From assembly GCA_003667245.1 (NCBI GenBank), contig RCNN01000401.1, positions 1-36,375 on the forward strand: DNA of 36,375 bases. The letters are read 5' to 3'. This document shows, one piece after another, positions 22,609-33,364 of this stretch (positions within the stretch are counted from its first letter, which is position 1; every line of letters starts with the position of its first letter). Under the pieces are notes generated by a model. The model was not told where the DNA came from. It made no database searches and saw only the letters and a program-made list of their open reading frames with translations. This DNA is from Heterostelium multicystogenum (taxonomy: Eukaryota > Evosea > Eumycetozoa > Acytosteliales > Acytosteliaceae). The translations under genes were made by a program, and so were the position numbers.

Positions 22609-23730
22609 ATGTTAAAACATAGATATACACTTTCTTGCAGCAATACGCTATTAAGTAGCTTTAATAGTAGATATAGATGTAGATATTATACAAATAAAAA
22701 TATATTGGCTTCAACTAAAAATAAGAGTAAAGTTCGTTCAAATGCTGAAGATGATCAGCAATTAAAAGTTGTACATGATACCTTTGTATCGTTATCTGAT
22801 ATTTCATCAATTAAACCAACAAATATTAATGTTGTAAATAATAATAGTAGTGAAGAAGTTATAGATAATAATAATCATAAAATAAGACAACAACAGAAAC
22901 AGTTTAAATCAATATCAACTTCTAAGATAGAGGATAAAGCATTGTTTGAAACTAGTCAAAGTAAGAAACCAAGATGGATGTCTAAGAAATGGTTGACGAC
23001 AAATGAAGAGATCGATGATAAGGAAGATATGTCTTTCATCGATGATATTATTGGTAGGAGTCCAAGCAATGAGTATGAGCCTGTTGAACAGGTCGAAAGT
23101 GTAGATATAAATATAAATCAAGATGAACTTCAACAACAAGTTGAAGTTGTTGAAAGAGAAATTAGTGGAGATGAAGAAGTTGAAGCAACTACAGAGAAGC
23201 TGAATAATGTAAAGAAAGGAACAGATTTTGAGAATTTGAGTATAGATAGTCTAGCAAAGTATGGATTTGATTTGAAAAGAGTTGGTGGCGCTGGTGATAA
23301 AGGCATTGATTTCGTTGGCGAGTGGAAAATATCAATGGGCGCCAATCAAACTAGTTTCAACGTTGTTGGCCAGTGTAAGCACTATAAGAATAAGATAGGC
23401 CCTGTTGTGCTCCGAGAGTTTGAGTCAACACTGCAGCGATTCACGAATAGCCAATCATCAACCTGCATCGGCTTCCTAACTAGTTATACACGATTCTCTG
23501 ATCTCTTACAGAAGGAAATAGACTCCAATGCAAATCCTTTGATTTTGTGCCAGATAACAGAGCGAGGAATACTCTCATTTATCATGAACAAAGCGGCGAG
23601 GAAACTGTTACCTTTTTTGTTGCTCGTTACAAAGAAACAGCAGGTCAACGACCAAATTATCAACAGCAACACTAAAAAGAGATTAAAAGATAAATATTTG
23701 TCTACGATCGAACTTTGTATTACAACTTGA
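22609..23730 (+). CDS. Mrr/Rrg7-like restriction-endonuclease-fold protein, likely mitochondrial
   Basis: This is a 373-residue single-exon protein. The N-terminus is rich in Arg, Ser and Asn with few acids until residue 47 (RYRCRYYTNK), consistent with a mitochondrial targeting peptide. A long low-complexity middle follows. The C-terminal domain (about 204-345) shows the Mrr/restriction-endonuclease core: GTDFENLS, then GGAGDKGIDFVGEW with candidate catalytic Asp234, then VVGQCKHY with Gln255 and Lys257, then PVVLREFESTL. The family matches fungal Rrg7 (DUF2034), required for respiratory growth in yeast, whose biochemical activity is not well defined. All nuclease-core residues are present, so DNA cleavage is possible but unproven. 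It starts 158 bp after the coiled-coil gene. Confidence 0.75.
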   Translation: MLKHRYTLSCSNTLLSSFNSRYRCRYYTNKNILASTKNKSKVRSNAEDDQQLKVVHDTFVSLSDISSIKPTNINVVNNNSSEEVIDNNNHKIRQQQKQFKSISTSKIEDKALFETSQSKKPRWMSKKWLTTNEEIDDKEDMSFIDDIIGRSPSNEYEPVEQVESVDININQDELQQQVEVVEREISGDEEVEATTEKLNNVKKGTDFENLSIDSLAKYGFDLKRVGGAGDKGIDFVGEWKISMGANQTSFNVVGQCKHYKNKIGPVVLREFESTLQRFTNSQSSTCIGFLTSYTRFSDLLQKEIDSNANPLILCQITERGILSFIMNKAARKLLPFLLLVTKKQQVNDQIINSNTKKRLKDKYLSTIELCITT

Positions 23731-23776
23731 ACTTAACATATAACAGTAATAAACAATCTATTTATTGGTAGGGTCA

Positions 23777-25361
23777 TTATGACCAGACATCAAGAAGATA
23801 TCTCTTCTCTTTTGACCAATTTACCCAAATTTCAGCAGCAGTGTTGTCATCGTTGATGTCCAGTTGTTCCTTGATGATCTCAATGAAGCTCTGGCGTACT
23901 CCTACTGACATTCCTTTGGCGTCACCACATATATAGACGTAAGCACCTTTGTTGTGAATCAAATCAAACAGTGCCTTAGAGTGATTCTTAATCTTCTCTT
24001 GTACATAGCCCAGAGTTTCGTCTTTGTTTGATTGCTCACTTAGCTCTCTTGAGAATGCTGTCACCAGGTGACTTAGAGTTTGACTCGACAGGAATTCGTT
24101 GAATTCTCTCTGATAGATAAAGTCTTTTGTTTCACTTCTGCAACCAAAGAACAGCCATCTTTCAACAGCATCTCCTTCTTGAGTGCTGTCGTTCTTTTCT
24201 TTTTGTTGCTGCTTTCTAGTTATTTCCAAATGTTGTAAGAATCCAATGAACGGAGCCACACCAGTTCCAGGACCAATTAAAATCAGTGGCTTGGAGAGAC
24301 TGTCTGTTGGTAAATGGAAATGAGGTGATGACTTGAATGTATAGGGTATATAGACATCATTGTTTCCTTGTGAAATGGAGAGTCCCTCCAATGTGGTTTC
24401 TATATTGTTGTTGGCCTGCAATAGCTTGTTTTCTTTTAAAATTGATTCCAACCATGTTGTACACAGTCCAAAGACGTGCTTCTTACCGTCGCCTATGGGG
24501 TAGTCAACAACACTAAATACAAATGATGCTTTTCTTGGGTCGATCAGTGGCGATGAACAAATAGAGTAGTCACGTGGTGCTTGTGGCGAGAGAATCTCAA
24601 TGAGATGCTGAAGTGATGGTGCTTTCACCGAAGGGAATCTCTCGAGCAGCGACAGCAGTGTGATTCTTTCCTCTAGGAATTTGGCGTATATTTCTTTGCC
24701 TTCCATAGTGGCACTCTTAAGTAGTGTTGCCTTTTCTTGGTCGTCGGTTGCAAGCTCACCCAGCAACTTGAGGAGTTTCTTTGAGACAATTCCGCACACA
24801 TCCAACTCATGGGCGAGGAGGTATCGAATAGATCTGCCTGTAGCACGTTGCAAATTAGGTGGTAGAATTGTATTCTCTGTGGCTGTCGCATGTGTTATCT
24901 CAATGAGCTGATCACCACTGAGCTCCAATCTGGTCAGCAGCTGCTCCACAACAACCGAAGGGTTTGGAGAGAACACCGAAATGTAGTCTCCAGGCTGATA
25001 GTGTACATCGTTCTCCAAATCTAGTTTGATCTCAATGACTCTCTTGATCAGAAAGCTTCCAGCAGATTCACCGTCATTTTCAAACTTGGTTAGATATCTG
25101 AATATATAATATATGCAAACAATAAATATTTAGATTAGATTAGATTGTATCAGATATTTACTTTGCGCTCAACACTTTGGCTCTTTTGTGATCATTTATG
25201 GAAGATAGTGCACCGCCAGTTGACGATTGCTCTGCTATGTACTTGATATTGTATTTCAAAGGTTCATTGAGAACACTAGTAGCTGCAGCTGCTGATCTTC
25301 TGAGCACAATCTTTTTCTTTGTTGGTGGGGCGACAGCAGTTGTTGGAGTTGATTCTGACAT
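23777..25361 (-). CDS. Methionine-synthase-reductase-like FAD/NADPH protein lacking a flavodoxin domain
   Basis: The C-terminal 450 residues match the reductase half of methionine synthase reductase. They include HYQPGDYISVFSPNP, the FAD motif RDYSICSSPL, the FAD-site GLCTTWLES, the NADPH motif GPGTGVAPFIGFLQH, FFGCRSETKDFIY, YVYICGDAKGM and the terminal Trp in YLLDVWS. The intron 25098-25161 joins exon 1 in frame. The chosen start (MSESTPTT, at 25361) follows AAAC; an in-frame ATG at 25397 is possible. The protein is about 506 residues against about 700 for animal enzymes. There is no N-terminal FMN flavodoxin domain, only a short Ala/Lys-rich leader. It would need a separate FMN or other electron acceptor to reactivate cobalamin-dependent methionine synthase. 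The frame is clean throughout. Confidence 0.85.
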
Positions 25362-26117
25362 GTTTGGTCTGTGTGAAAATGTTTGGTGATTGATCAATCA
25401 CTTGCAGTCGTCTCTAACTTATCTCATGAATGTACATGTTTAATCTTATTTTGACACTCCACCAAACGAAAACTTTTTTTGACAACTAATAGATGTGTGT
25501 TTATTTGCGTATTTGCATTCGATGCATGCATCAGTTCCATCGAATCTGTTCGATCAGTATTCTTTGGACTTTATTTCTACATATATAAATTTGTTGTCGT
25601 AGCTACACGTGAGTAGTGAGAAGGGATAATGAATACAAACATAAGTCATTGTAGTGTCTTTCTAGTTTACAATGTTGCTCAGAGGTGAAGTTAATTTTAG
25701 ATAAGATTTGGATCTCTATATCTCTATACTGGTTAGAGTTTGATTTGGAATGTGACATAATCATTTAGATTCAATTTGAGAAGAGATACTCTATTGAAAG
25801 GCAAGATATCACTCATTAAAAGTCAGGCATAATATCATTCCATATATTGACAATATTATGTTGTCCTTACTTTATTTGATACCTAAAAGAACATGTCATA
25901 TACTAAATCAAGCAAAAAGTCAATCAAATCATTCACCTAACCCAAACAAAAGAAAAATACCAAGATAGATTAAATCAGATTTAATGTTTAATCATACATA
26001 TGGACATGTGTATCTCGTTTCGATAAGAATATGTTTGGTAGACCACCGTTTTGTTGACAGAGAAAGAAAGAATGTGGAGTGATCATTTGCTCACTGGCCG
26101 GCAGTTAGATGAATCCA

Positions 26118-26135
26118 ACCCATTGAGAAATGGGT
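26118..26135. repeat. 7-bp-stem hairpin
   Basis: ACCCATT and AATGGGT flank a GAGA tetraloop. It is GC-richer than its surroundings. No Rho-type or Pol III context is evident. Confidence 0.55.
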
Positions 26136-27046
26136 GGAAATATATATCTCCTAGCGTTTAGACAATAAAATTCTACCTTTTCCATGCATCAAAAATTGGT
26201 ATCTATGCACATGCCTGTATCTTTCAGTCCAAAGCAGTTTGATTTGGCTGTGTTTTAAAAATAGATCTGTAATGGTACATTCACAAAGAACTAATAATTT
26301 CAGGAAAACAAGTATGCAAGTTGATCTGTTGGGTAAAGCAACAGGCACAGACTAACGACCATTTTTATTTATAAAATAACGGTTAAGCGGTTGATTTCGG
26401 ATGTTGAAGGATTGGCCGAACAATAGGCTACCTTGTTTATTTGGAAAGAAGTGTATTAAGTAATGTTTCTATGCGGTTTGGGTTTGCGCATGTCTGTGAC
26501 AAATTGTAGGTAATAGCATTCCACAGTAATCAGATCTGAAATCAATTGATCAAGTTATTGGAATTGATATAAAATTATATCAATTTATCCACCCAACATA
26601 TATATAATGTCAACGACAACCACCACCATCATCGCCAACAACAATAACAACAACGACAACATTTATAAATATCAAAGGAGAATGTCCTGTAAAGATTTGG
26701 GATATTCTATCCGATAGAAATTAAAAGAAGGAATGCAAGCATTTCAAAAATACATAATCAAGATAGATTGACCTTAATCGGTCCACTTTTGGCTTTTTGA
26801 TTGTTGATATTACATATGTTTTTAGAACCAAATGGACGGAGCTGGACAACTGCCAAACAAAAGTCATATTTTAAAAAGAAGCTTGCTTCTGATTCGATAT
26901 GTTGTGATGATGAAATATACATGAATAGATGTATTTGTGGAAGAAAAAAATACACGATTTGAATTGGTAAAGATACAGTTATGAAATACCTTCTTCACTA
27001 AAAAATGATGCGCCAATACTTCCACACTTAGACAATTCATCAATCA

Positions 27047-27074
27047 CACCACACCACACAACACCACCACACCA
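27047..27074. promoter_or_regulatory. CA-rich block
   Basis: A run of CACCACACAACACC-type repeats. CA/GT-rich elements (G-boxes) bind the factor GBF in D. discoideum developmental promoters; assignment here is an inference from composition and position only. Confidence 0.3.
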
Positions 27075-27333
27075 AAGATAGTTTGTCATAGGGGTACATA
27101 CATATAAGGGTAAGTGATTGGAGCAACTATATCACAGAAAGTAATATAACGTAAATCTTATCAATCACAATCGAATCATCTTTATCATTAGTTTGATAAC
27201 ACCCGTGATTAGATGAATTGGTATAGACTTTTTAGAATAATCTATCGATCACAATACATCATGCACTGTTGTATCAATAATCAATCACTTTCACACATAT
27301 GATGGACATTAAAATGATGTGATTTAGGGTGGA

Positions 27334-27383
27334 GTGGTTAGTGTGTGATAGTGTTAGTGTGCTGTGTTGTGTTGTGTTGTGAT
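27334..27383. promoter_or_regulatory. GT-rich block
   Basis: A GTGTTGTG-type repetitive stretch, complementary in sense to the CA-rich block about 260 bp to the left. The two could form an extended duplex in a transcript or act as G-box-like binding sites. Function unproven. Confidence 0.3.
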
Positions 27384-27871
27384 TGAATACAGTCAATCAG
27401 GTGTGGAATAGATCGACTACTTTAAGTAGTGTTGACTTTATTAGTGTTTGCTTGCTTGTGATTCTTGAACTATCGGTTTAAATACAGATAGAGAATTAAT
27501 CTTTGTTTTTATGAAACATTAAGCTAATGAGTTTGTGTTTGTTATGATTGAAAGTGATCAGATGTGCTGGAGAGACAGCGACTAGTGCATATCCTATCAT
27601 GCTCAATTGATGCAGGCTTCTTTCTACAATACTTTTGGACATTACTCACACGATAACCAAGTGATCAAATACACCCTCCCAATACAAAACAAAAACGACA
27701 GGCACCTGTCAGAAACAACAAGTATCCAAAAGCAATCCAAACAAAACCAAACCAAACTAAACTAAAAAGCTTGCTTATTAATAAACTTTTTTGTTATAAC
27801 TATTACTCAAAAATGCTACAACATTTACATATTTATGTTTAATTTATTAAGAATCTGTCGAGCTTTTTATA

Positions 27872-27951
27872 AACACCCCTTCCTTCAGGATGGTCAGGCA
27901 TCACCACCACGCCTGTGAGTGTCCGTCCTGTGTGGTGGTGTTGTTGTTTTT
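27872..27951 (+). ncRNA. Candidate structured small RNA
   Basis: A GC-rich island in the gene-free region can fold into nested stems on the + strand. AACACC (27872-27877) pairs with GGTGTT (27937-27942). AGGATGG (27887-27893) pairs with CCGTCCT (27923-27929) with one G-U. CAGGC (27895-27899) pairs with GCCTG (27911-27915). The 11-base apical loop holds CACCACCAC, which could alternatively pair with GTGGTGGTG (27932-27940) as a pseudoknot. A T5 run at 27947-27951 resembles a Pol III terminator. I see no clear dictyostelid upstream element (DUSE) or tRNA-type internal boxes. It may equally be an inverted repeat without transcription. Confidence 0.3.
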
Positions 27952-29317
27952 ATAGTAAATGGATAGCTGATACCAAGATGGAATGTAAGCACGCCCGCCT
28001 AAGCACTACACTTGCTATTGTTGACGCTCTATTTGGCACTGGTTCCAATTCAATTCAAACTCAATATCTTATCTGGTTACAATAACGTGAGGTAATCTTA
28101 CCTCTACCCGCCAGCAGTGTTATCTGTAGATTTTCAACATTTATCAACAATGAAAATGAATGTTGTTGTTTCTGTTGGTGACTGATAAAGCTGTTGTTGT
28201 TGTTGTTTGTTGGCTAGTTACACCGCTTTGTTTCGTTCACTCAAACATTTTTCTTATATGTGATGTCATGTATTTCCACAACTATTTGGTTGGAAAGGTG
28301 GATATTGGGCTGGGACCTGTTTGTTGTGTCTATGCCCATTCAGATAGAGTGGACAACAAGTGAGATAATAAACAATAGACATTATAGCAACAACAACACA
28401 ACAACAACAACAACATTCTATACTTATATAAAAATTTATAAACATATACTACTCACCAACATACTTACCATATCAGTAAAATAGTTTGAATTTATACGAT
28501 TCTCTGTCTTTAATACCTAAAACATCACACACCTCATCATTATTAATAATTCAAACAAATTAATGACTCTACTAATAAGATCTTATGATACATATCTAAC
28601 ACACACTACCCCATCCACATGCAAACAACACCAACACCAAACACCAACAACAATCCCCACTCAACATACACATATTAATTAATTAATAAATTTCTATGCA
28701 ACAACAACAACAACGATACCTACAAAAGAAAAGAATAAATATCACACCCGACCTTACTACTACTATCGACCACATGCGAAACAGTGTCATTCCGTTCAAA
28801 TCCTATCCTTTTCGCTGGATCATTATTGATACTCACGACAAACAACAACTACAACACTACTTCTACTTTTTCTTACTTAACATCATTTCCATTGTTCCAC
28901 CTTTTTATTTTAATTATTATGGAATATTCAGTATTTAAAGGACAATTGGTTTCAAACATCTATAAATTATCTATCGATTCCATCATTTATTACTCCTTAG
29001 TATAATTTAATCTATGTATGTATCTATGTATTTATCTGTAATTTCTTTTGGTTGTTTTTATACCTATTCAGTGGCAACTGTTACGATATTTTATTTATCT
29101 AGCGTCGTGCTAATCAAATTGGAAACGGATTCCAAAAATATTTGCATCACTAAATTTTGATATACTGTTTCAATTGTCCAACCAACCATTTGTTGGCAGC
29201 AGTCTAAAAATCAACAATCATGTTTTAATATTAATAATAGTATCATGTCATTTGGTTAAAGTTACACTAATATATTTTGTTTAAAACACATTTATTCTTT
29301 GATAGAATAGAAATTGG

Positions 29318-29341
29318 TGTGAATGTACAATAACATTCACA
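29318..29341. repeat. 9-bp perfect inverted repeat
   Basis: TGTGAATGT and ACATTCACA flank a 6-base loop, about 1.8 kb upstream of the dgcA start. Could be a hairpin or a dimeric protein site. Confidence 0.6.
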
Positions 29342-31140
29342 TTAATTCCATAAATTTGTTTGTATACATTCCACAGAAATAATTGTTGTCCATAGAGTTT
29401 AAAATTTTTTGGATACGACTGTGTACATGTCCAAACCTATACATCATAATAATATAAATTATTCATAAATACCGCGGTAGAACAACATTCGAAATCCATT
29501 GGATAGAATTTTTATTATTATCAAGAGTAGCTCTCCATTAGATATTTAATAGGTTTGATTCTTGGTAACTGGATTCGGTCCAATTACCCATTCCTAAATT
29601 TGGAGCATCCTATTTAATTTTTTGGGAGCCAATATCAATTGGCAATGTTTCTCTTGTAAAGGGAATATTTAATCATCACATCTGTTTGGTCATTAGGAGT
29701 ATCAGCAACACATCATTCAGTATATAAATATTTCGATCAATCATTCCCAAAACAACAATTCCAGCTATCTCTTAGGGTTTGTTGAAATAAATCTCTTAAT
29801 CTGCACCTACCTCAATCGCTACCAAACATCTAAACAATTGTTGCTATATTTTAAATAATAATAATTTAATTTGTTAATTTAGTTATTGTTATTGTTGTTG
29901 TTTCCAAATACAAACAAACAAACATAAATTCATTCATTCTTATATCTCTACTCCCCAATAGCTTTCAATCTAAAGTTTTCGATCAGGTATGATTCTACTC
30001 TAATTTTCTTAATAATAATAACATCTTGTTTATATTTTTATTGTTATAAACAACTATACTATACAAAGTATCTATTTCACACACCATTCTCTTTTTTTGA
30101 CAACCAGCGTTGCTTCTTTAAAAAGTAAAAAATATATTTAAAACTAGCAACAATATTGTTTGTTGTTGTTAGTTATGTTGTACTATTCCAAAATAAGATA
30201 TAATCAATTATAACAGTGTTGGAAACCAGTGTAACCTCTTTTAGAAATAACTACCACTTTTTTTTCATCATCACCCCTAAAACATATGGTTGATCATCAA
30301 CCACTCCACCATCCATCCATCAATCAATCAATCACAGCAATCCTGCAACAATCACCTATAATGTAGTCCCAATAAGGTTTTTAGTTGAAAAATCGATTGT
30401 TATAATCCTAAATATCTACCCCTTTTGATTTACATTTTTTCTTAAAATAACTTATTAATCAAACAACATCATCACATCAGCAATAACAACCAACACTTGC
30501 TGCTAAAACAGTCTGCCAACCACCATCACCACCACCAACCACCAAAACCACTACTCAACATAAATATCTACTCCCCAAACACTTGATTGATGGATTACTG
30601 TTGATAAAATCGATTCTGAAATCTATCAATTCCATCCTTTTATAGTTAGTTTAAGGCACTACCATAATTACACTACATTAATTAATATACGCTCATCTTG
30701 GTTTAAATAACATTATCTTTAGTAGTGTTTCTACAAAACCAATACCTACCGTTCTCTACATATCATATATACTATATATATATAAATTGATTAATAGTTG
30801 TTTAGTTTGAAAATATTTATTTGGTAAAAGGATATACCATTTACTACATTTTTTATATTTATATTAATATATTCAAACATTCTACTATTTAATCAGTGTC
30901 TCCATCATTTTACCAATCATTTCCATCATCTTTTTAAATATTCCATCTCTATTATCTTATTATTATTGCCAAACTATTATCCCAATCAACAAATATTTCT
31001 AACCATTAGCTTCTATTCATAATTATAGTAAATTAAACACGAGTTCAATTCTCTAATTATAATAAAATTAGTAAGAATTGAAATAGTAAGAAAAATAGTT
31101 ATTATAAAATTATATACCGCAATAGTAGTTTGTCCTTAAG

Positions 31141-32322
31141 ATGGAATTAATTAAAGAATTAATATTAGTCCAAGCTCCAATCAACTCTATAAATAATTTA
31201 ATTAACTATCAATCTGAAAATCCATATCCAAAAATGAATTCCAATATATATAAATACTATGACGACGTCAACAATAGCCAAAATGAATGGATGATTCCAA
31301 CAACACTTTCAACACCAGGATATATCAAAATTGAATACACTCTTTCACTTCCAATCTATTTAACTATTGTATTCTCAATTATCATATGCTGTATCTATCA
31401 ATATTTAAAAGCCGATCATCAAATGATCCAATATGTAAATACTTTCAAGGAAATCTTGGACCACACTCCAACTTTAATTTTGGTTGAAATTTCATTCTCT
31501 GGACGTCGTCTCGTTAAAACCTCAAATCCAGTGCTCTCTCGTCTATCAAACGATCAAATTCTCTCATATGACACCCAACAAACCATCAATCAATCATCTA
31601 TTGACTCCTTCTGCGAGCACTATTGCTTGGATGCCTCAGCTTTGGAGCGTGCTCTTTCCACAAGCACCTCACGCGATACAATCGTCAAAGGTGCCAATTC
31701 ACAAAAATATCGTTTCACTGGAAAATATGACTCCAACACACAAACCTTCAAGGGTGTCATTTTTGACATCAGCCAAGAGGAATCCGAATTGAAGCGCCTC
31801 AAATACATCCTGGCTCACGACCCACTCACTGGTCTCCAAAACCGTTACCGCTTGAACCAAAAAATTCAAAAGTTTTGTTCAAAGAGCACCACTGATTTGT
31901 GTGCAGTTTATTTCATCGATGTAAATAAATTCAAACAAATCAACGACACCTACGGTCACGACTCTGGTGATTTGGTTTTGAAACACCTCTCAGAACGCCT
32001 TCAATTGTCTCAAGGAAACGATATCCTCCCAATCCGTCTCTCGGGTGACGAATTCCTCATTGTCAAGCGTGGTGTCTCATCGATTGAAGATGCCAACCAA
32101 TTCATTGGTGAATACTTGACCACCGTCTCAGCGGTGCCAGTTGAATTAACAAACAATGTTTCCATATTCCTCTCCCTCAGCTACGGTGGAGTAGTCTTCC
32201 AAAAATCAGAGACTGCCCCACAAGCTGTCGACCAAATCATTAAATCAGCCGATGAGAAGATGTACCAAATGAAACGTAGCGGTGCCTCTGAGCAAAACGT
32301 TACACTTTACCGTCACAACTAA
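31141..32322 (+). CDS. dgcA: Diguanylate cyclase DgcA (GGDEF domain, membrane-anchored)
   Basis: DgcA makes cyclic di-GMP from two GTP. In Dictyostelium it is the prespore/stalk-inducing signal source and the best-known eukaryotic diguanylate cyclase. The 393-residue intron-free protein has a single membrane segment (about residues 69-88), then a PAS-like region (about 105-215), then a GGDEF domain (about 222-390). Active-site marks are FIDVNKFKQINDTYGHDSGD (Asp260 metal ligand, Asn of the base site) and SGDEF at 301-305, with Ser replacing the first Gly. The product-inhibition RxxD site expected just upstream of the signature is not seen; the local sequence is QGNDILPIRL. The frame is clean, the start follows an A-rich leader, and the gene sits downstream of the 5.8 kb gene-free region, consistent with developmental regulation. 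Confidence 0.95.
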   Translation: MELIKELILVQAPINSINNLINYQSENPYPKMNSNIYKYYDDVNNSQNEWMIPTTLSTPGYIKIEYTLSLPIYLTIVFSIIICCIYQYLKADHQMIQYVNTFKEILDHTPTLILVEISFSGRRLVKTSNPVLSRLSNDQILSYDTQQTINQSSIDSFCEHYCLDASALERALSTSTSRDTIVKGANSQKYRFTGKYDSNTQTFKGVIFDISQEESELKRLKYILAHDPLTGLQNRYRLNQKIQKFCSKSTTDLCAVYFIDVNKFKQINDTYGHDSGDLVLKHLSERLQLSQGNDILPIRLSGDEFLIVKRGVSSIEDANQFIGEYLTTVSAVPVELTNNVSIFLSLSYGGVVFQKSETAPQAVDQIIKSADEKMYQMKRSGASEQNVTLYRHN

Positions 32323-32955
32323 ATGCTTTACTTGTAATTTTCCCCTAACCAACAACAAAAACCTCCATATTCCGAATACATATGGCTTTTACATTTACTT
32401 TATCATATTGATAAAGTGACAATCGACTAATACTTAAAACAACGGATTAAGTTATAATAAACAATAATCACATGTTTGACAATTTTTCAAAACAAAAATA
32501 CCCATAGCCTTAGTCTTACTCTTGCCTTCATCTCTACAATTTTAATTTATTTGATATTTTTTCATAAATTAATTTGATTAATTAATCTTTTCTTGTGATG
32601 AACCCCAAAATGGAATAATTTAAAATATAATTGTGTGTGTGAATGATCATTTTTAATCACATAATAATAGCTAAGATGTGATTAGTAGTAGTTGATTATA
32701 ATTTGTTTTGGTATTCACCAAACATTTGATTGATTACTTTTTATTATTATTATTATTATTATTGTTATTATATTTTATTTATTTAAATATTATTAATTTA
32801 TTTTATATGTGTACATCACACATTAAAGATTTAATGTTTATTTATTTAACTAAAATTTAAAGAATAATTATCATTTTTTATAGTTTAGTTTAAACATATA
32901 AAACATCTATCTTTAAAATTATATGCTACTTTAGTTTTTGACCATTATTTATAGT
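32323..32955. other. Intergenic region
   Basis: AT-rich spacer. A perfect hairpin (32397-32417) lies 75 bp after the dgcA stop; TTA repeats occupy 32740-32765. No gene seen. Confidence 0.55.
32397..32417 (+). terminator. Hairpin downstream of dgcA, possible 3' element
   Basis: ACTTTATCA and TGATAAAGT form a perfect 9-bp stem with a TAT loop, 75 bp after the dgcA stop codon. It probably lies in the 3' untranslated region and could influence mRNA stability or 3' end formation; this is not a bacterial-type terminator and its function is untested. Confidence 0.35.
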
Positions 32956-33364
32956 ATGAATTTATTTGGTGAATTATTTACATCAGTTGAAGCATCAGAT
33001 CATCATGCCAAAGGTAGGTAAATTACATACTTTTTATTATTGAAATCATTATTTTATTCCTATATTACTATCTGATGATGAATAATTAATTAACATTGAC
33101 CTTTATTCATATTTTTAGAAATTGTTGAAAGCATTTCTACAGAAACGATGTTATTGTACTTTGTTTACAGAGTAATAGTTAATATATTGATTTTTATAGT
33201 TGGATGGACAGCAGTAGCTGCACTGTTATTTTCCATAATATTTTTTGGTGATGGCAATTTCAGAAGTGTTATTTTATATGTTTTCATGGTTACTTCCAAA
33301 CAATCGATATCTTTTTGAAGCACTCTATACTTTTATAAGAGAGCATGTCCCGCCTCAAGAATAA
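32956..33364 (+). CDS. Small membrane protein, unknown
   Basis: I do not recognise this gene. Exon 1 (32956-33013) starts MNLFGELFTS and is spliced across 33014-33118 in phase to EIVESISTETMLLYF. The product then has one or two hydrophobic helices (VIVNILIFIVGWTAVAALLF and the following segment). The clean frame stops early at a T run (33239-33244). With five rather than six T the frame continues LVMAISEVLFYMFSWLLPNN to a tail ending REHVPPQE and a stop at 33362-33364. The tail is protein-like in composition, so I favour a single-base run error. Predicted length is about 100 residues. The two-helix layout suggests an organelle or endomembrane protein of unknown role. Confidence 0.6.

Larger units (their letters stand above)
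25362..31140. other. 5.8 kb gene-free divergent intergenic region upstream of dgcA
   Basis: No convincing reading frame on either strand; the few 60-80 codon frames are AT-rich and lack family signals. Notable contents are a 12-bp palindrome (GATGCATGCATC, about 25519-25530), a hairpin at 26118-26135, CA-rich and GT-rich blocks near 27047-27074 and 27334-27383, a GC-rich foldable element at 27872-27951, and a hairpin at 29318-29341. It lies between two divergent starts and is far longer than other spacers here, so it may be a large regulatory region for dgcA, the reductase, or both. Confidence 0.55.

Noticed and set aside
26151..26955. Two minus-strand frames of 65 codons
   Set aside because: No family features, no splice-compatible junction joining them, and AT-rich composition like the surrounding spacer.
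28160..29005. Several 67-80 codon plus-strand frames
   Set aside because: They come from TTG/CAA-type simple repeats and low-complexity sequence; no domain and no good start context.
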